A DNA stretch of 64,000 bases. It comes from Sebastes aleutianus. Taxonomy: Eukaryota > Chordata > Actinopteri > Perciformes > Sebastidae. Each line of letters starts with the position of its first letter. The first letter of the stretch is position 1. The notes beneath the pieces are model-generated. The model ran no database searches and was not told the DNA's origin. It saw nothing but the letters and a program-made list of their open reading frames with translations. Both the position numbers and the translations under genes were made by a program. Below are positions 24,907 to 37,000 of this stretch, piece by piece. The DNA lies in contig CAKAKS010000067.1 of assembly GCA_916700875.1 (NCBI GenBank), positions 8,893,591 to 8,957,590 on the forward strand, read 5' to 3'.

Positions 24907-25545
24907 TATGACATATTTTTTTTATATTTAAATGACTTACTATCCTATAACTTTTAAAAAGTTTTTTTTATGGCATACTATTCTTCTTTATGGCATGACT
25001 TTTGACCTTTTTAATGACATACTATACTATGCCATTTTTATTGCATAACATCCTATGACTTTTTAAAGATGTACAATAGTATACTTTATTTTATTATGAC
25101 ATACTGTATTATGACATTTTTATGGCATACTATATGACTGAGATGATTTTTTGATAGCATTCTATATACTATGACTTTTTTTAATGTCATAATTTACAAC
25201 GTACAATAGTATGACTTTTTTTACATTTTTTATGACATGCAATACTACGACTTTTTTTTAAGACATACTATATTTGTGGTGCACTATACTGTGACATTTT
25301 TCGACATTTTATTGCAAACAATAGTATGACTTTTTTTAATGACATACTATATACTATGACATTTTTTAAGGCATACTATACTATGTCATTTTAATGGCAT
25401 ACTATTCTGACATTTTTATGACATACTATACTATGACTTTTTATGACATATTTTACAACATACAATACTATTACTTTTTTTTTTTTTTTCTTTCTTTTTT
25501 ATATATATATGACCTACTATACTATGATTTTTTTCATGACACCAC
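24907..25545 (+). repeat. ACTATACTATGAC satellite, block 1
   Basis: Degenerate tandem units of roughly 30-40 nt built from GACATACTATACTATGACTT plus a T-rich run. Block 2 at 26140-28125 is the same unit in reverse complement. Confidence 0.9.
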
Positions 25546-25699
25546 CACGAATATGAGGGGAAAAATATGTGCATTAACTATAGAGGGTTTAATGGTAAAA
25601 AGCCTTCCCAGGTTAAACCTCTGGTGTACTGTGTCCCTCTCTCCCCTGCTTTAACGTGTCTCCTCCCACAGCTCATCACTGGTCAGGTGTTGGTTTCCT

Positions 25700-25965
25700 C
25701 ACAGGTGTAGGGGGCGTGGCCCGGGAACAAAGGGAAGGAGAATTGTTTGTGGAGGGAATTTTGGTTTTCTTTGTGAAGACAGATGGAGGACTAAAAGTTT
25801 GAAGCCTTTCTGGGGATATTAACCACATTTAGCTCAGTTTTATTTATGGAGATTCCTCGACCGACTGAAGACAGCAGGGAAACCATCGTGTACTGAACGA
25901 GGACCAGAAAGATTGAGCAGCAAACCAAACCACGGCCCAATTATTTCTTCCCAACCTGACATCCG
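25700..25965 (+). promoter_or_regulatory. Unique island: possible promoter and non-coding first exon
   Basis: Between the two satellite blocks lies about 600 bp of ordinary complexity. It has a GC-box-like AGGGGGCGTGGCCCGGG at about 25710 and a purine-rich stretch, and ends with the strong donor CCG|GTGAGT (exon end 25965). ATGs inside open only very short frames, the longest from about 25848 ending after 16 codons. A transcript to the right would run through satellite block 2. No partner exon is identified; this is inference. Confidence 0.3.
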
Positions 25966-26139
25966 GTGAGTTTGATAAATACGATATACAGAGCATTAAT
26001 ATAGCTGCAAACAACTACTTGCTGTCTAAAGATATAGAGGAGTAATATCTACCTGAGCAGAGAATGAAGTCACTCTCCCTGTGTGTGTGTTGTATTCATA
26101 GAGCTTCTCTGTGCTTTTTGACATAGCCGGGTAAAGGCT

Positions 26140-28125
26140 AAGTAAGTCAAAAAGAAGTCATAGTATAGTATGTCGAAAAAATCACAGCATAGTATGTCGA
26201 AAAATTAATAAAAGTCATAGTATAGCATGTGGAAATATAAAAAAGTCAAAGTATAGTATGTCAACTTTTTTTTTTAAAGTCACTATAGTATGTCGAAAAA
26301 ATAAAAAAAATCACATAGTATGTTGAAAAATTAAAAAAGTCATAGCATAGTATTCAATTTTTTTTTTAAATAGTCATAGTATGGTATGACGTAAGAAAGT
26401 CATAGTATAGCAAGTCGAAAAAATACAAAAAAACAGCATAGTATGTCTAAAAATTAAAAAAAAGTCGTATAATATATCGAAAAAAATAAAAAGTCAGTAT
26501 AGTATGACGAAAAAAAGTCATAGAATATAGTATGTCGAAAAAATAAAGAAAGGCATAGTATAGTAAGTCAAAAAAATAAAAAAGTCATAGTATAGTATGT
26601 CGAAAAAAATAGTCATAGTATAGTAAGTCGAAAAAAGTCATAGTATTTTATGTCGAAAAAATAAAAAAATCACATCATAGTATGTTGAAAAATTAAAAAA
26701 GTCATAGCATAGTATTACAATTTTTTTTAAATAGTCATAGTATAGTATATCAAAGGATAGTAAGTCAAAAAAATACAAAAAATCACAGCATAGTATGTCT
26801 AAAAATTAAAAAAGGTATAGTATGTCAATGTTTTTTAAAAGTCATAGTCTAGTATGTCGAAATTTATTTTAAAAGGTCATAGTATAGTATGTCAAAAATT
26901 TTTTTTAAATAGTCATAGTATAGTATGACGAAAATAAGTCACAGTATAGTATGGCGAAAAAATAGTCATATTATAGTATGTTGAAAAAAATCAAAAAAAT
27001 CACAGTTTGTCCAAAAATAGTATGTCGAAAAAGATTTTAAAAAGTAATATAGTATGAAGAAAAAGTCATAGTAGTATGACCAAACAAAGTCATAATATAG
27101 TATGTCAAAAAATAAAAAAAGGCCATAGTACAGTATGCTAAAAAAAATAAAAAGTCAAAGTATAGTATGACGAAAAAATGTCATAGTATAGTATGTCGAA
27201 AAAATTAAGTCATAGGATATCATGTCGACAAAATAAAGAAAGTCATAGTATAGTATGTCCAAAAAATAAAAAAAAGTCTTAGTACAGTATGCTAAAAATG
27301 TTTTAAAAGTCATAGTATAGTATGTCAAAAACAATAAAAAAAATAGTCATAGTATAGTATGACGAAAAAGTCATAGAATATAGTATGACGTAAAAATAAA
27401 GAAAGTCATAGTATAGTAAGTAAAAAAAAATTGTCATAGTATAGTAAGTCGAAAAAAGTCATAGTATACTATGTCGGAAAAAAATTAAAAATCACAGCAT
27501 AGTATGTTGAAAAATTAAAAAGGTCATAGCATAATATTACTATATTTTTTTTAAATAGTCATAGTATAGTAAGTCGAAAAAATACAAAAAAAAACACTTT
27601 GGTGTGTCTAAAAATTAAAAAAGTCATAGTACCTTGAAAAAATTTAAAAAGTCATAGTATAGTAAGTCAAAAAAAATGAAAAAGTCATAGCATAGTAAGT
27701 CGAAAAAAATAAAAAAGATCATAGCGCAGTATGTCGAAAAAAATAAAAAAAATCACAGCAAAGTATGTCGAAAATTAAAAAAGTCATAGTATAGTAAGTC
27801 TAAAAAATTAAAAAGTCATACTAGTATGTCGAAAAAAAATAGTCATGGTATAGTAAGTCGAAAAGAAGTCATAGTATAGTATGTCAAAAAAAATTTTAAA
27901 AAGTCATAGTGTATGACGGAAAAATAAGTCATCTGTAAATCAAAAAAAAAATCATAGTATAGTATGTTGAAAAAATAAAGAAAGTCATGGTATAGTAAGT
28001 CAAACAAAAGTCATAGTATAGTATCTCGACATTTTTAAAAAAAAGTTATAGTATAGTATGCCGAAAAAATACAAAAAATCACAGCATAGTATGTCTAAAA
28101 ATTAAAAAAAAGTCATAGTAAGAAT
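26140..28125 (-). repeat. ACTATACTATGAC satellite, block 2 (inverted)
   Basis: About 2 kb of units such as AAAGTCATAGTATAGTATGT followed by CGAAAAAATAAA, the reverse complement of block 1. Unit length varies with the A-run, and many units have lost a TATAG or GTCG step. Confidence 0.92.
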
Positions 28126-28215
28126 TTTTTCGACTATGACTTTTTTTTTTAGGACTTTTTACCTCTTGACATAACTGATATTTTTTATGGCATACTATAC
28201 CATGACTTTTTGCAT
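28110..28215 (+). repeat. Satellite, short re-inverted end piece
   Basis: After block 2 the orientation flips back: TTTTTTCGACTATGACTTTT, then GGCATACTATACCATGACTT. The array therefore changes strand twice. Confidence 0.75.
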
Positions 28216-28927
28216 GAAATTTGGTAAGTATACAAAACAATCAAACTTTAGAAATATACACAATAGATCAGCATTGAAGAGTATCAAACCTTTAATCTTA
28301 TACATGTATCCAGTTACAAAAAGACATTTCTTGGAGTCCAATATAGGTTCTGCAGTCTGAACAAGACTGCACCATCAATGATGATAACCTGGATGTACGA
28401 AAGTTTTTCCATCGCAGAAATAGTATGCTGTGATTCCCTGTGTGTTCTTTCTCTGTTGAACACAGTCTGGAAGTTTTGGTATCGTAGAAGCATGCTGGTA
28501 AGCTCCCAAAGAGGTACTGGTCCAACATCCAGAGGGTGACAACATTGCAGTGACCTTCATTAAGATTGTAATGGAGATGCCACTGGAGAACTGAAGGGTG
28601 CTTATACTGTGCCCCACCTCATGACCTTAATCCCACAGAAGGTATTTTGAATTTATTCCACTCTAATTTAGGAACGACCTTGAGAAGCAAGGAGAACTCA
28701 TCTATTTTTCCTGTCATTTCACAGATTCCCCACTGGAAGACTTTTTCAAGGAACTGCACAATCTGGACAGGTGAGACGTGGCCTACTATACAGTGCTTTG
28801 TGACTAGAATCTATTCTTTGTTACACCACAGTTTTAAAAAACAGGGAATATTTACCCCAAAAATACTTAAATTCCTGATTAAATCCCTCTATAGTCTTCT
28901 ATATTTGTTGTAACAACAAACTTTACC
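28216..28927. other. Intergenic, unrecognised
   Basis: Two overlapping minus-strand frames (28298-28617) of about 80 codons show no domain I recognise and different frames look equally good, so neither is called. An AATAAA on the minus strand at 28657-28652 could end a long apcdd1 transcript, but this is unproven. Confidence 0.35.
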
Positions 28928-29555
28928 TTAAAGGGATAGTTTGGGTGTTTGGAAGTGGGGTTGTATGAGGTACTTATCCATAGTCAGTGTATTACCCACA
29001 GTAGATGACGGTCGGCATGCCCCCCAGCAAAAACGGACAGGAGCACCGGAGCAAATAAATACAGTGCTGTGGACAGGGACGGCAGGAAAATGTTTTTTAG
29101 CCACTTAAAAAAAAGGCTGGCCTAAAAACGTGGATATCCGTTTAAGGGTACGCTGTATTCAGAATACTTTCTGACGGCAAACTGAACTGAAAGTGAAACG
29201 TATCCATACTGTTTTTGTCCGAGCCCGCTGGCTTTGGAGAGAGCATAGATAAGTTTCACTTTCAGTTCAGTTCCCCCATAAGAAAGGAGAAGGAAAGGGC
29301 TGTCTGACGGCAAGATAAAGCGGTGACAATATTCTAAATATAGCGTACACTTAAACAGATAATGATGTTTTGTTAGGTGGCTAAAATACATTTTTCTGCC
29401 GTCCCTGTCCACAGCACTGTATTGCTTGGCTGCGGTGTCGGTACTCCTGCCTGTTTCTCCTGCTGGGGACGTGCCGACCGTCATCTACTGTAACACTTAC
29501 TATGTATAAGTACCTCATATAACCCCATTTCAAAATAGCTGAACTATCCCTTTAA
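28928..29555. mobile_element. Foldback MITE family 1, copy 2
   Basis: TTAAAGGGATAGTTTGGG to AACTATCCCTTTAA. The arms pair over most of the element: matching blocks include the GATGACGGTCGGC/GCCGACCGTCATC pair and ACAGTGCTGTGGACAGGGAC with its complement. Confidence 0.85.
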
Positions 29556-30597
29556 AGCATGATCTTGTATAGTAGAGAGTTATTTTATGTATAGTGTTGA
29601 CAGACAAGACCAACATATAACAAAAAACAAGGGCCTATTTATGTCTAGGGAAATGTACGTATTTGTGTCCTTTTCCATCTATTCCATTAACCGATTTAAA
29701 ACTGGACAACAATTCAATATTCTCCTTTTATAGTTATGTATTGGAATCATGTTACGATGATTTCAAGCAAATTGTAATTACAGATTAACACATGAAGTAT
29801 TTTGTGCATGTAAAGCACAACAATGGAACACAATTCAATGCATAAATTTGATTTTGTGATTCTATCAAAAAATATTCTCATTTATAATATTGAATTTAGT
29901 CATATTGCTCAGTCCTGATGCAGTGTATTTGAAGTCTAATTGCTGAGACAATGCTCTTTACATGCCAGTTTTCTGGGTGCAGTTTCCCGATCTGAGAATG
30001 ACATAATTTCAAAATAGCCCCAATGGAAACAAGGTCAAGTGTTGGCCAGTACGTGGAAGGTAATTGCTTTTGTTGTATCCAAAATAACAGCATGATTTTA
30101 ACGTGGAATAGATGACCGATAACTGAGTTCACCATACTGTAAGCCAATATTTAAAGAACTGCTGTAATAGGAGTAGTGTAGTTCCCTTTTACTGTAAACG
30201 GTGACTATCCACAAGCACATCTCCCATTGTCAAGAGTTTGTTGTAGAAAATGCTTCCACACATCAAATCGTGTCTTTTTGCAGTACCAAGAAATGACTTG
30301 ATAGTTGTAGGTAAATACACTGTATAAAACTTCCTCTCAGGTCTGTGTGGATATATAAACATCTTTGTATATTTGTGGAAACACAGACAGGTTGGTCTTT
30401 GGTTCCACTCTAAAGTGCTAAAGTTTCTGTGGTGCAGCTGTGTCGAGTCTTTGGTAGCTGGGAAGGAGTTCAGAGGATCAGTGGCACCAGTTTTCATCCT
30501 CTTTCACATCAGAGAAGTAAAATGTTTACAGTTTCTGTCTGCTCTTGTAATCCACACTCTTGTCTTGTGTCTTTACGTAGAAAAAAAAAACTGCTCT
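29556..30597 (-). other. apcdd1: Probable apcdd1 3' flank / 3' UTR
   Basis: Sequence after the apcdd1 stop, reading on the minus strand. No coding exon is supported. The polyadenylation site cannot be fixed. Confidence 0.4.
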
Positions 30598-31055
30598 CTA
30601 GCTTTGCCAGCTGAGAAGCAGAGACGTGACGAATGCGACAAGAGCCACCGTGACGTGTTGCTGGCTGCCTCTGTGCCATCCTGGGCAGTCATTGTGGTGC
30701 AGCAGAGACCGGTCATCCACTCTGCTGTACTCGGACGGCTGGCTGCTTGCCGAGCACTGCATCAGGGGCATCTGGTAGGAGGTGGCACGCTTCTCCGTCC
30801 GGTCTGGGCTGGAGCCGTCGCTGGGACGCTGGCCGTTGTAGAGCAGGTAGCGGCCGTGGGCGTCCTGCTCCATGCGGAAAAGCTCATACTCTGTGTGGGG
30901 GAGGCGGATGCCCAGTGCTACGCAGCCGTTGGTTAAGGTAACGTCCTGCTCCACCCCGACCAGCCAGGACCCCTGCACTCCACACTCGTTACCGTTGAAG
31001 ACGTTGAGAAGGGAGGTGGTGGCAAAGTCCATGGGAGTTACTCTCATGTGGTTCA
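30598..31055 (-). CDS. apcdd1: apcdd1 exon 5 and stop
   Basis: Residues 359-510. It starts VNHMRVTPMDFA, contains NVFNGNECG and LPHTEYELFRMEQDAHGRYL, and ends in the hydrophobic VTVALVAFVTSLLLSWQS. Acceptor TTAG on the minus strand. Confidence 0.95.
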
Positions 31056-34000
31056 CTAAGGGAGGAGAGACATGAGAGGACATGTTAGTTTCTTCTTATC
31101 ATAAAGAGTTACACAGGGTGCTTTTCATTATGCAAACGTGTCTCCTCGCTTCTTATGACTGTCCCAGCGAGGATGTGAGAGAGCGATGCGAGGACAGAGG
31201 AAGGTACACCTGTTTCCTTGCTCTAAGCCAACCAGAAGCCTCTTTGTCTCCTTGAGAATTTAAGAGATTGGAAGATCCTCCATGATGGCGGAGGGGAAAC
31301 GAATTCCGGGTCGCGCGAGGAAGCATAAGTTGGCGTAATGAAAAGCACCCTAAGAGTAACACCAGCAATCCCGAACATCCTGTTTTTGATGACCCCCCCC
31401 AGAGTAGTGATGTAGGTCACAGGTGCAACGGACTGAGATGAGTCATTGAAACAATGTTTTTCTGCATGTTGTTACAACTTGGGTCTTATATATATATATA
31501 TATATATACACATATGCATGTATATACATACACATACACACATATATACACACTATATAACAAATATAGTATAACATTTAACAAAACATATAAATCAGTC
31601 CAACATACCATCATATGGATTGACACGTCAAGGTATATATTACATTTCACCATATACTACATTTTATATCCTATGCTATATTGAACTATACTGTATTACC
31701 GGTATGTTCATATGTATTACATTGGATACTATATCAATACGGACAAACACTAAGTATCATTCCTTAACCATATCATATATTAGTCTATTGTACGTTGTTA
31801 ACATACACCACTATTAATCACATCACACCACTGTCACTTTACCTTGTAATTTTGTCTTGAATTGCTCTTGTATAGTTTCTGTTTTTTACTTCTATTCCTT
31901 TTTTAGTTTCATACCTCTTAGTATTTATTTTTTACTTTCTCTATTTCTGTCCTTGTGCTGCTGCAACAACTGAATTTCCCCTCTGGGGATCAATAAAGGC
32001 TTATCTTCTCTTATAATATAATCCTATGGTTGCTCTATTTTATGTTAGAAAACTGACTGTTCTTAGTATGGTTCTGTTACTTCTGCAAATCAAACTCTGA
32101 TGAAATGCATCAAAGTTATCTTTAAACAATAGAAGGTACAAGTATTTGTATCGACTCATTGAAGGTAGAGACAGAAAAATGAGCCCAAAGGTATGGTTTT
32201 TCTAGTCTAGTCGTCTAATTGTTGGTATTTAACGTTTTAAGAAAACCGTTCACTGTAAGACCACACGATATCAACCACTTACCTTTGAAGACGAATTCTG
32301 TCCCGCCCCTGACGCGGGTGGAGTGAAGCCCTCTGCTGTAGCGTCCGCGGGCGTAGATGGTGAAGGTGGGGTGTTTACAGACGGGGTCAGAGTAGTGGTA
32401 GTAGTGGCCCTCCCAGGTGTGGTTGTTGTCGTGGAAGATGAAGTGACGGGTGAGGAAGAGGACCTCTGGGCGAACTTCACAGCGCTGGCTCACCCATTGA
32501 CCGTACAGCCCGACAGTCAGGTCGGCCCGCGGCGCCAGGATGGGAGGGTGGAGCTCATCTGAGCGGTGGATGATGCGACAGGCGATGCAGCCGTGGTCAT
32601 GGTTCTGAAAAAAAAGGAGGAGAACAGTGAGCCTTATATATAAATGCAAAAATATATACAAATACAACAATAATATAAAGTAAAAACTAGGAGAATAAAA
32701 AAAACACTGCCATTAGTATGAAAAACTAAATAAAACACAAACAGGAGTTTAAGTTACAGCTGAAATAAAGACCCTTAAAGAAGGAAACCAATTACTTCTT
32801 CAGCAAATGTATTCCTACGTTAGAAATGTTACATTAACCAGGTTTTATTACACACAAAACGAAAAAAAAACAGTAAAATGTCACTACAAAGTTACAGCAA
32901 ATAGGAGATTAAAGCTACGTTTGTTAAGATTTGAAATTTTTAAACCTTGGCACCTCCCAGTGGTAAAATCAAAGACGCTTTCATCACAAACATTTACACA
33001 TTATGGTTTTAAAGGGATAGTTTGGGTGTTTTGTATGAGGTACTTGTCCATAGTCAGTGTATTACCTACAGTAGATGACAGTCGGCACACCCCAGTTTGG
33101 AGAAATAGACAGGAGTACCAGCACTGGAGCTAAGTGATGTACTGCTGTTGACGGGGGCAGCAGCAAAATGTATTTTAGCCGCCAAAAAAAATCATTATCA
33201 GTTTAAGTGTATGCTATATTTAGAGTATTTTCACCACTTTACCTTGCCGTCAGACAGCCCTTTCCGACGGGTAACTGAAGCCACCATCTATGGTCTTGCC
33301 AAAGCCACCAGACTCCATTGAAAAAAACGGGAATTTTACCTTGCCGAACACGGGGGTTGCTGGTCTACAGCTGCCTCGACCAGTTAGTTTGTTTCTGCTA
33401 CTGCGTGAATTTGGTGAATCCGAACTAACCAAAGTCACACAATAACACAAACAATCTAACCGATCGAGGCCGCGGTAGACCAACAAGTCCCGTGTACTGC
33501 AAGGTAAAATTACTGTGTTTGTCAATGGAGTCTGGTTGTTTTGGCAAGAGCATAGATAACGGCTTCAGTTCCCCTTCGGAAACATAGACTGTATAGCTGT
33601 CTCACAGCAAGGTAAACCGCAGAAAATATTCTAAATATAGCGTACACTTAAACTGATATTGATTTTTTTGCTTTTGTTCCGTTCGGTAACTCTTGTCTGC
33701 TTCTCCAAACTGGGGGCGTGCCGACTGTCATCTACTGTAGGTAATACACTGACTAAGGATAAGTACCTCATACAACCTTACTTCAAAACACCCAAACTAT
33801 CCCTTTAAGGTAAAGTTTGTTGAATGACTGAATCTTGTTTAAATTATCAGCAGATTTTTAAAAGCACATTTACCATTTGGTGGGTGGGTTTTCTGTATGC
33901 AAACCATAGAGCCAAACTGATACTGGATTTTTGAGGCAGATACCAACAGTAGATTTTTAAAAATCTCAAATATCAATCTACGGAATTTTTTTTCCACACT

Positions 34001-37000
34001 AATATGAATCATACAAAAACCATTACGTTTGCACCAAATAAACAAGAAGGGGCATTTTACAGTTAAAAAAAAAACTTGTCAGTGCTCTCTGGTGGACAAA
34101 CTATGTTATGGTGACATGGAATTATCTTTTTTTTTTTTTAAATGAGGGCGGACAATGTTTCACGCGATAACGTGTTAATATTGACGCCACTAATTTCTTG
34201 CGAGTTTTAGGTTTTAGCAGGCTCAGTTTTAAAGCTAAAGTGAAGATACTAGAAACTATAAAACCTAAAGAATCCATTGGTACCAACCACCTGACACACT
34301 GACTGTCTGTTGAGCTTGAGTTTGCCATGTTATCATTTTAGCATATTTTTTATGCTAAATGCAGTACCTGGGAGGGTTTCTGGACAATATTTTTCATTGT
34401 TTTGTGTTTTTAATTGAGTTCAAATAAATACATACATTTGCATAAAGCAGCATATTTGCCCACTCCCATGTTGATAAGAGTATTAAATACTTGACAAATC
34501 TCCCTTTAATGTACATTTTGAACAGATAAAAAATGAGTGATTAACTTTGTATTATCACGATTAACTATAGACAATCATGCTATTCAATATTTTAATCATT
34601 TGATAGCCCTAACAATTTTTTTTGCCATTTCTATACTGCAATTTCTTAGTACATCGGCCAACAAATACACATTGATATATCTACAATGAGCTAATAATAT
34701 CAGCTAATAATATTGGTTGGGTTCTCATAGAGACAGTAGTGTAAAAGTAAATCTTTACAGGTGAGGTAACAAAAAAATGACAAAGATTTAGCGATGAACC
34801 AGAATAAATCAGCTGCTGAGGCTGTAAAGTGTTTGCAAACTCTGAGCTGAAGTTCCCACTGAAGATCACTGTATGAACATTCAGTCATATGAAATCCGTC
34901 AGCATTGGAAGCTTTTTTAATCCATCATCAGAATATCGTATCATGAAATCCACATGAAACAACCTCTGGCGTCTGTTCAGAGGTAAAGGAGGAAAAAATA
35001 TTTCCTTCAGTCTGAATCTCTGAGTGTTGGAAGCCAGACAACGTTCCATCATTTTCTCAGGGCGATCACATCATTTTACTGTAAAAGAGAGATGTCTGGT
35101 CGAACTACAGCCATGACAACAGGAAGTCACACAGCGAACAGGGAGCTGAACCTTCACGCTACTTATAAACAACAGCGGGATGTCCTTTCCTCACCCTCAC
35201 ATTGACATAAAAAGTCTATAAATGACCGTTAATCATGTTAAATTCATATCATATCTGGTTTAGTGGATCCCCGGAGCAGCATGTGATCATAGTATCCACA
35301 GACAGGACAGCTGTGAGTCCCTGGCTGCAGAAAAGACTTGAGGGCCTGACGGATTCAGAGCTGGAAGCCTTCATCATACTGTATTCCGCAAAATCTCTTC
35401 CAAAGACTAAACTCCAGGGAGGCGGTGGAGTTTTTGTTATTTGAGGGTGGTCAAAATTTAAGACCTAACCTCCCCAACCCAATCACTCTTTTCCCAGACA
35501 ACATTATGTCTGCATGAGATTTATGGGAAGTGAAAAAAAGAAATGAAGAATGCTGAAAGAAGGAGGAAAAAGTCACCACGTCCTACAGATGAGATAATCC
35601 CAGAGCAGCTCCATAACCGCCTCAGAGTGAGAGGTTAATGGGACGACTGGAGGGGAGGCCTCCTCGGAATCCAGCCTTGAGTGTATTTTTACTGCACTTT
35701 TGCATCTGTGTTTGTGCGTACGAGTAAGAAATATATACTGTATCTATGTAGTGGGGGGGAAAAATAAATAAATACAGTATGCAGAGAGAAAAATATGTAC
35801 CTATATTTAAACATACATACAAGAAAAAGAGCAGAAGGTGGGAGGGTTTCTGCTGCAGGTGTGGAAAACATGTTCCAGATCTGCAGGAACTTTGAGCCCA
35901 TAAAACACAGACTGTCTCTCTGAGCTGGAAAAAAAAATGGCTCGACTACGAACATCTCTTGGGGGGGTCAATGAAGGCCGTCACTCTGATGAACACTTAC
36001 ATCAGTTATACACTGTCACTGCTGTTATAGATTATAATTCTTACAGCCTTTAATGCACAATTATTGTCATGTGTACATATCATCTGTCACTGTAAAAATG
36101 TAAATGAGGCATTATCTAATGCTGATTTTTGATGAATTTAGGAGAAATCTACAGACACAAATAGACAAAGTGTTATGAATTAAACACCTAAATGTGTTTT
36201 TCTATCCAATAATCTGAAAGAGAAAATAGCCCACAATCTCAAAAACATAGATTAAATAATTTCTAATCTGAAAAACAACATTGGCAGCAGCTTTTTTTCA
36301 GCCCTGTGTAGTGTCTGCAACATGCTCCAGCAATAAAGTATTGTGTAGCCTGAGAGGCAAAAAAAAGGTCTGTAAAGCACTCACTGTTGCTTGTTAAGCT
36401 AAGGTAACAACTGAAGGTGACTCAGATGAACAGGTCAACATTTTTTTCAACTCTCTCATGTGGACTTTGGAGGCTGGACACTAAGAGAACAATGTTCAGA
36501 GAGATTTTAGTGAGAAAATCAACCTGATATAATACAATCCCCAAAAGTCCCCAGTGGAAATTACACCCTTGTGCAGCATATAAAAAGGTTAATATGTTGG
36601 CTGTGGTGATTACTCCTTGATTACAAACTGAGTGTTGAAGCCAGTTCAGAGGTGCCTCAGGCGAGCTTTACACAACCCAGGACTCGTACAATTAGTTGCA
36701 GGTTGCAAATAAAAGTTTTACTGTTGTTGTTGTGACACCATACTTCTACATCTCAGACGTTCAAAATAATGATTCAAACCCAATTTATGTTTTTTACTAG
36801 ATGGTTCTTCAACACAGAAACAGAGTCAAACCCTGTAAAATAAAACTAAGACTAAATGGAAAAACTACAGACCTCACTTAAGAAATATAAATTTACCAAA
36901 GTTTCTCTACAGTGTTTGAGTCTAAACTAGGGCTGTCAATCGATTCATATATTTAATCGTGATTAATTGCAAATTAATCACACATTTTTATCTGTTCACA

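Larger units (their letters stand above)
31056..32282. other. apcdd1: apcdd1 intron 4
   Basis: Carries a short MITE (31114-31351), a TA/CA-rich microsatellite near 31488-31555 and a LINE-like tail (31830-32015). No exon. Confidence 0.6.

Noticed and set aside
24907..28125. CRISPR-like regular repeat array
   Set aside because: Units are degenerate, AT-rich and without unique spacers; the genome is vertebrate, so this is a satellite.
28298..28617. Overlapping minus-strand frames of about 80 codons
   Set aside because: Two frames look equally plausible and neither shows a known domain.
30373..30936. 187-codon + strand frame
   Set aside because: It is the antisense shadow of apcdd1 exon 5 and its flank.
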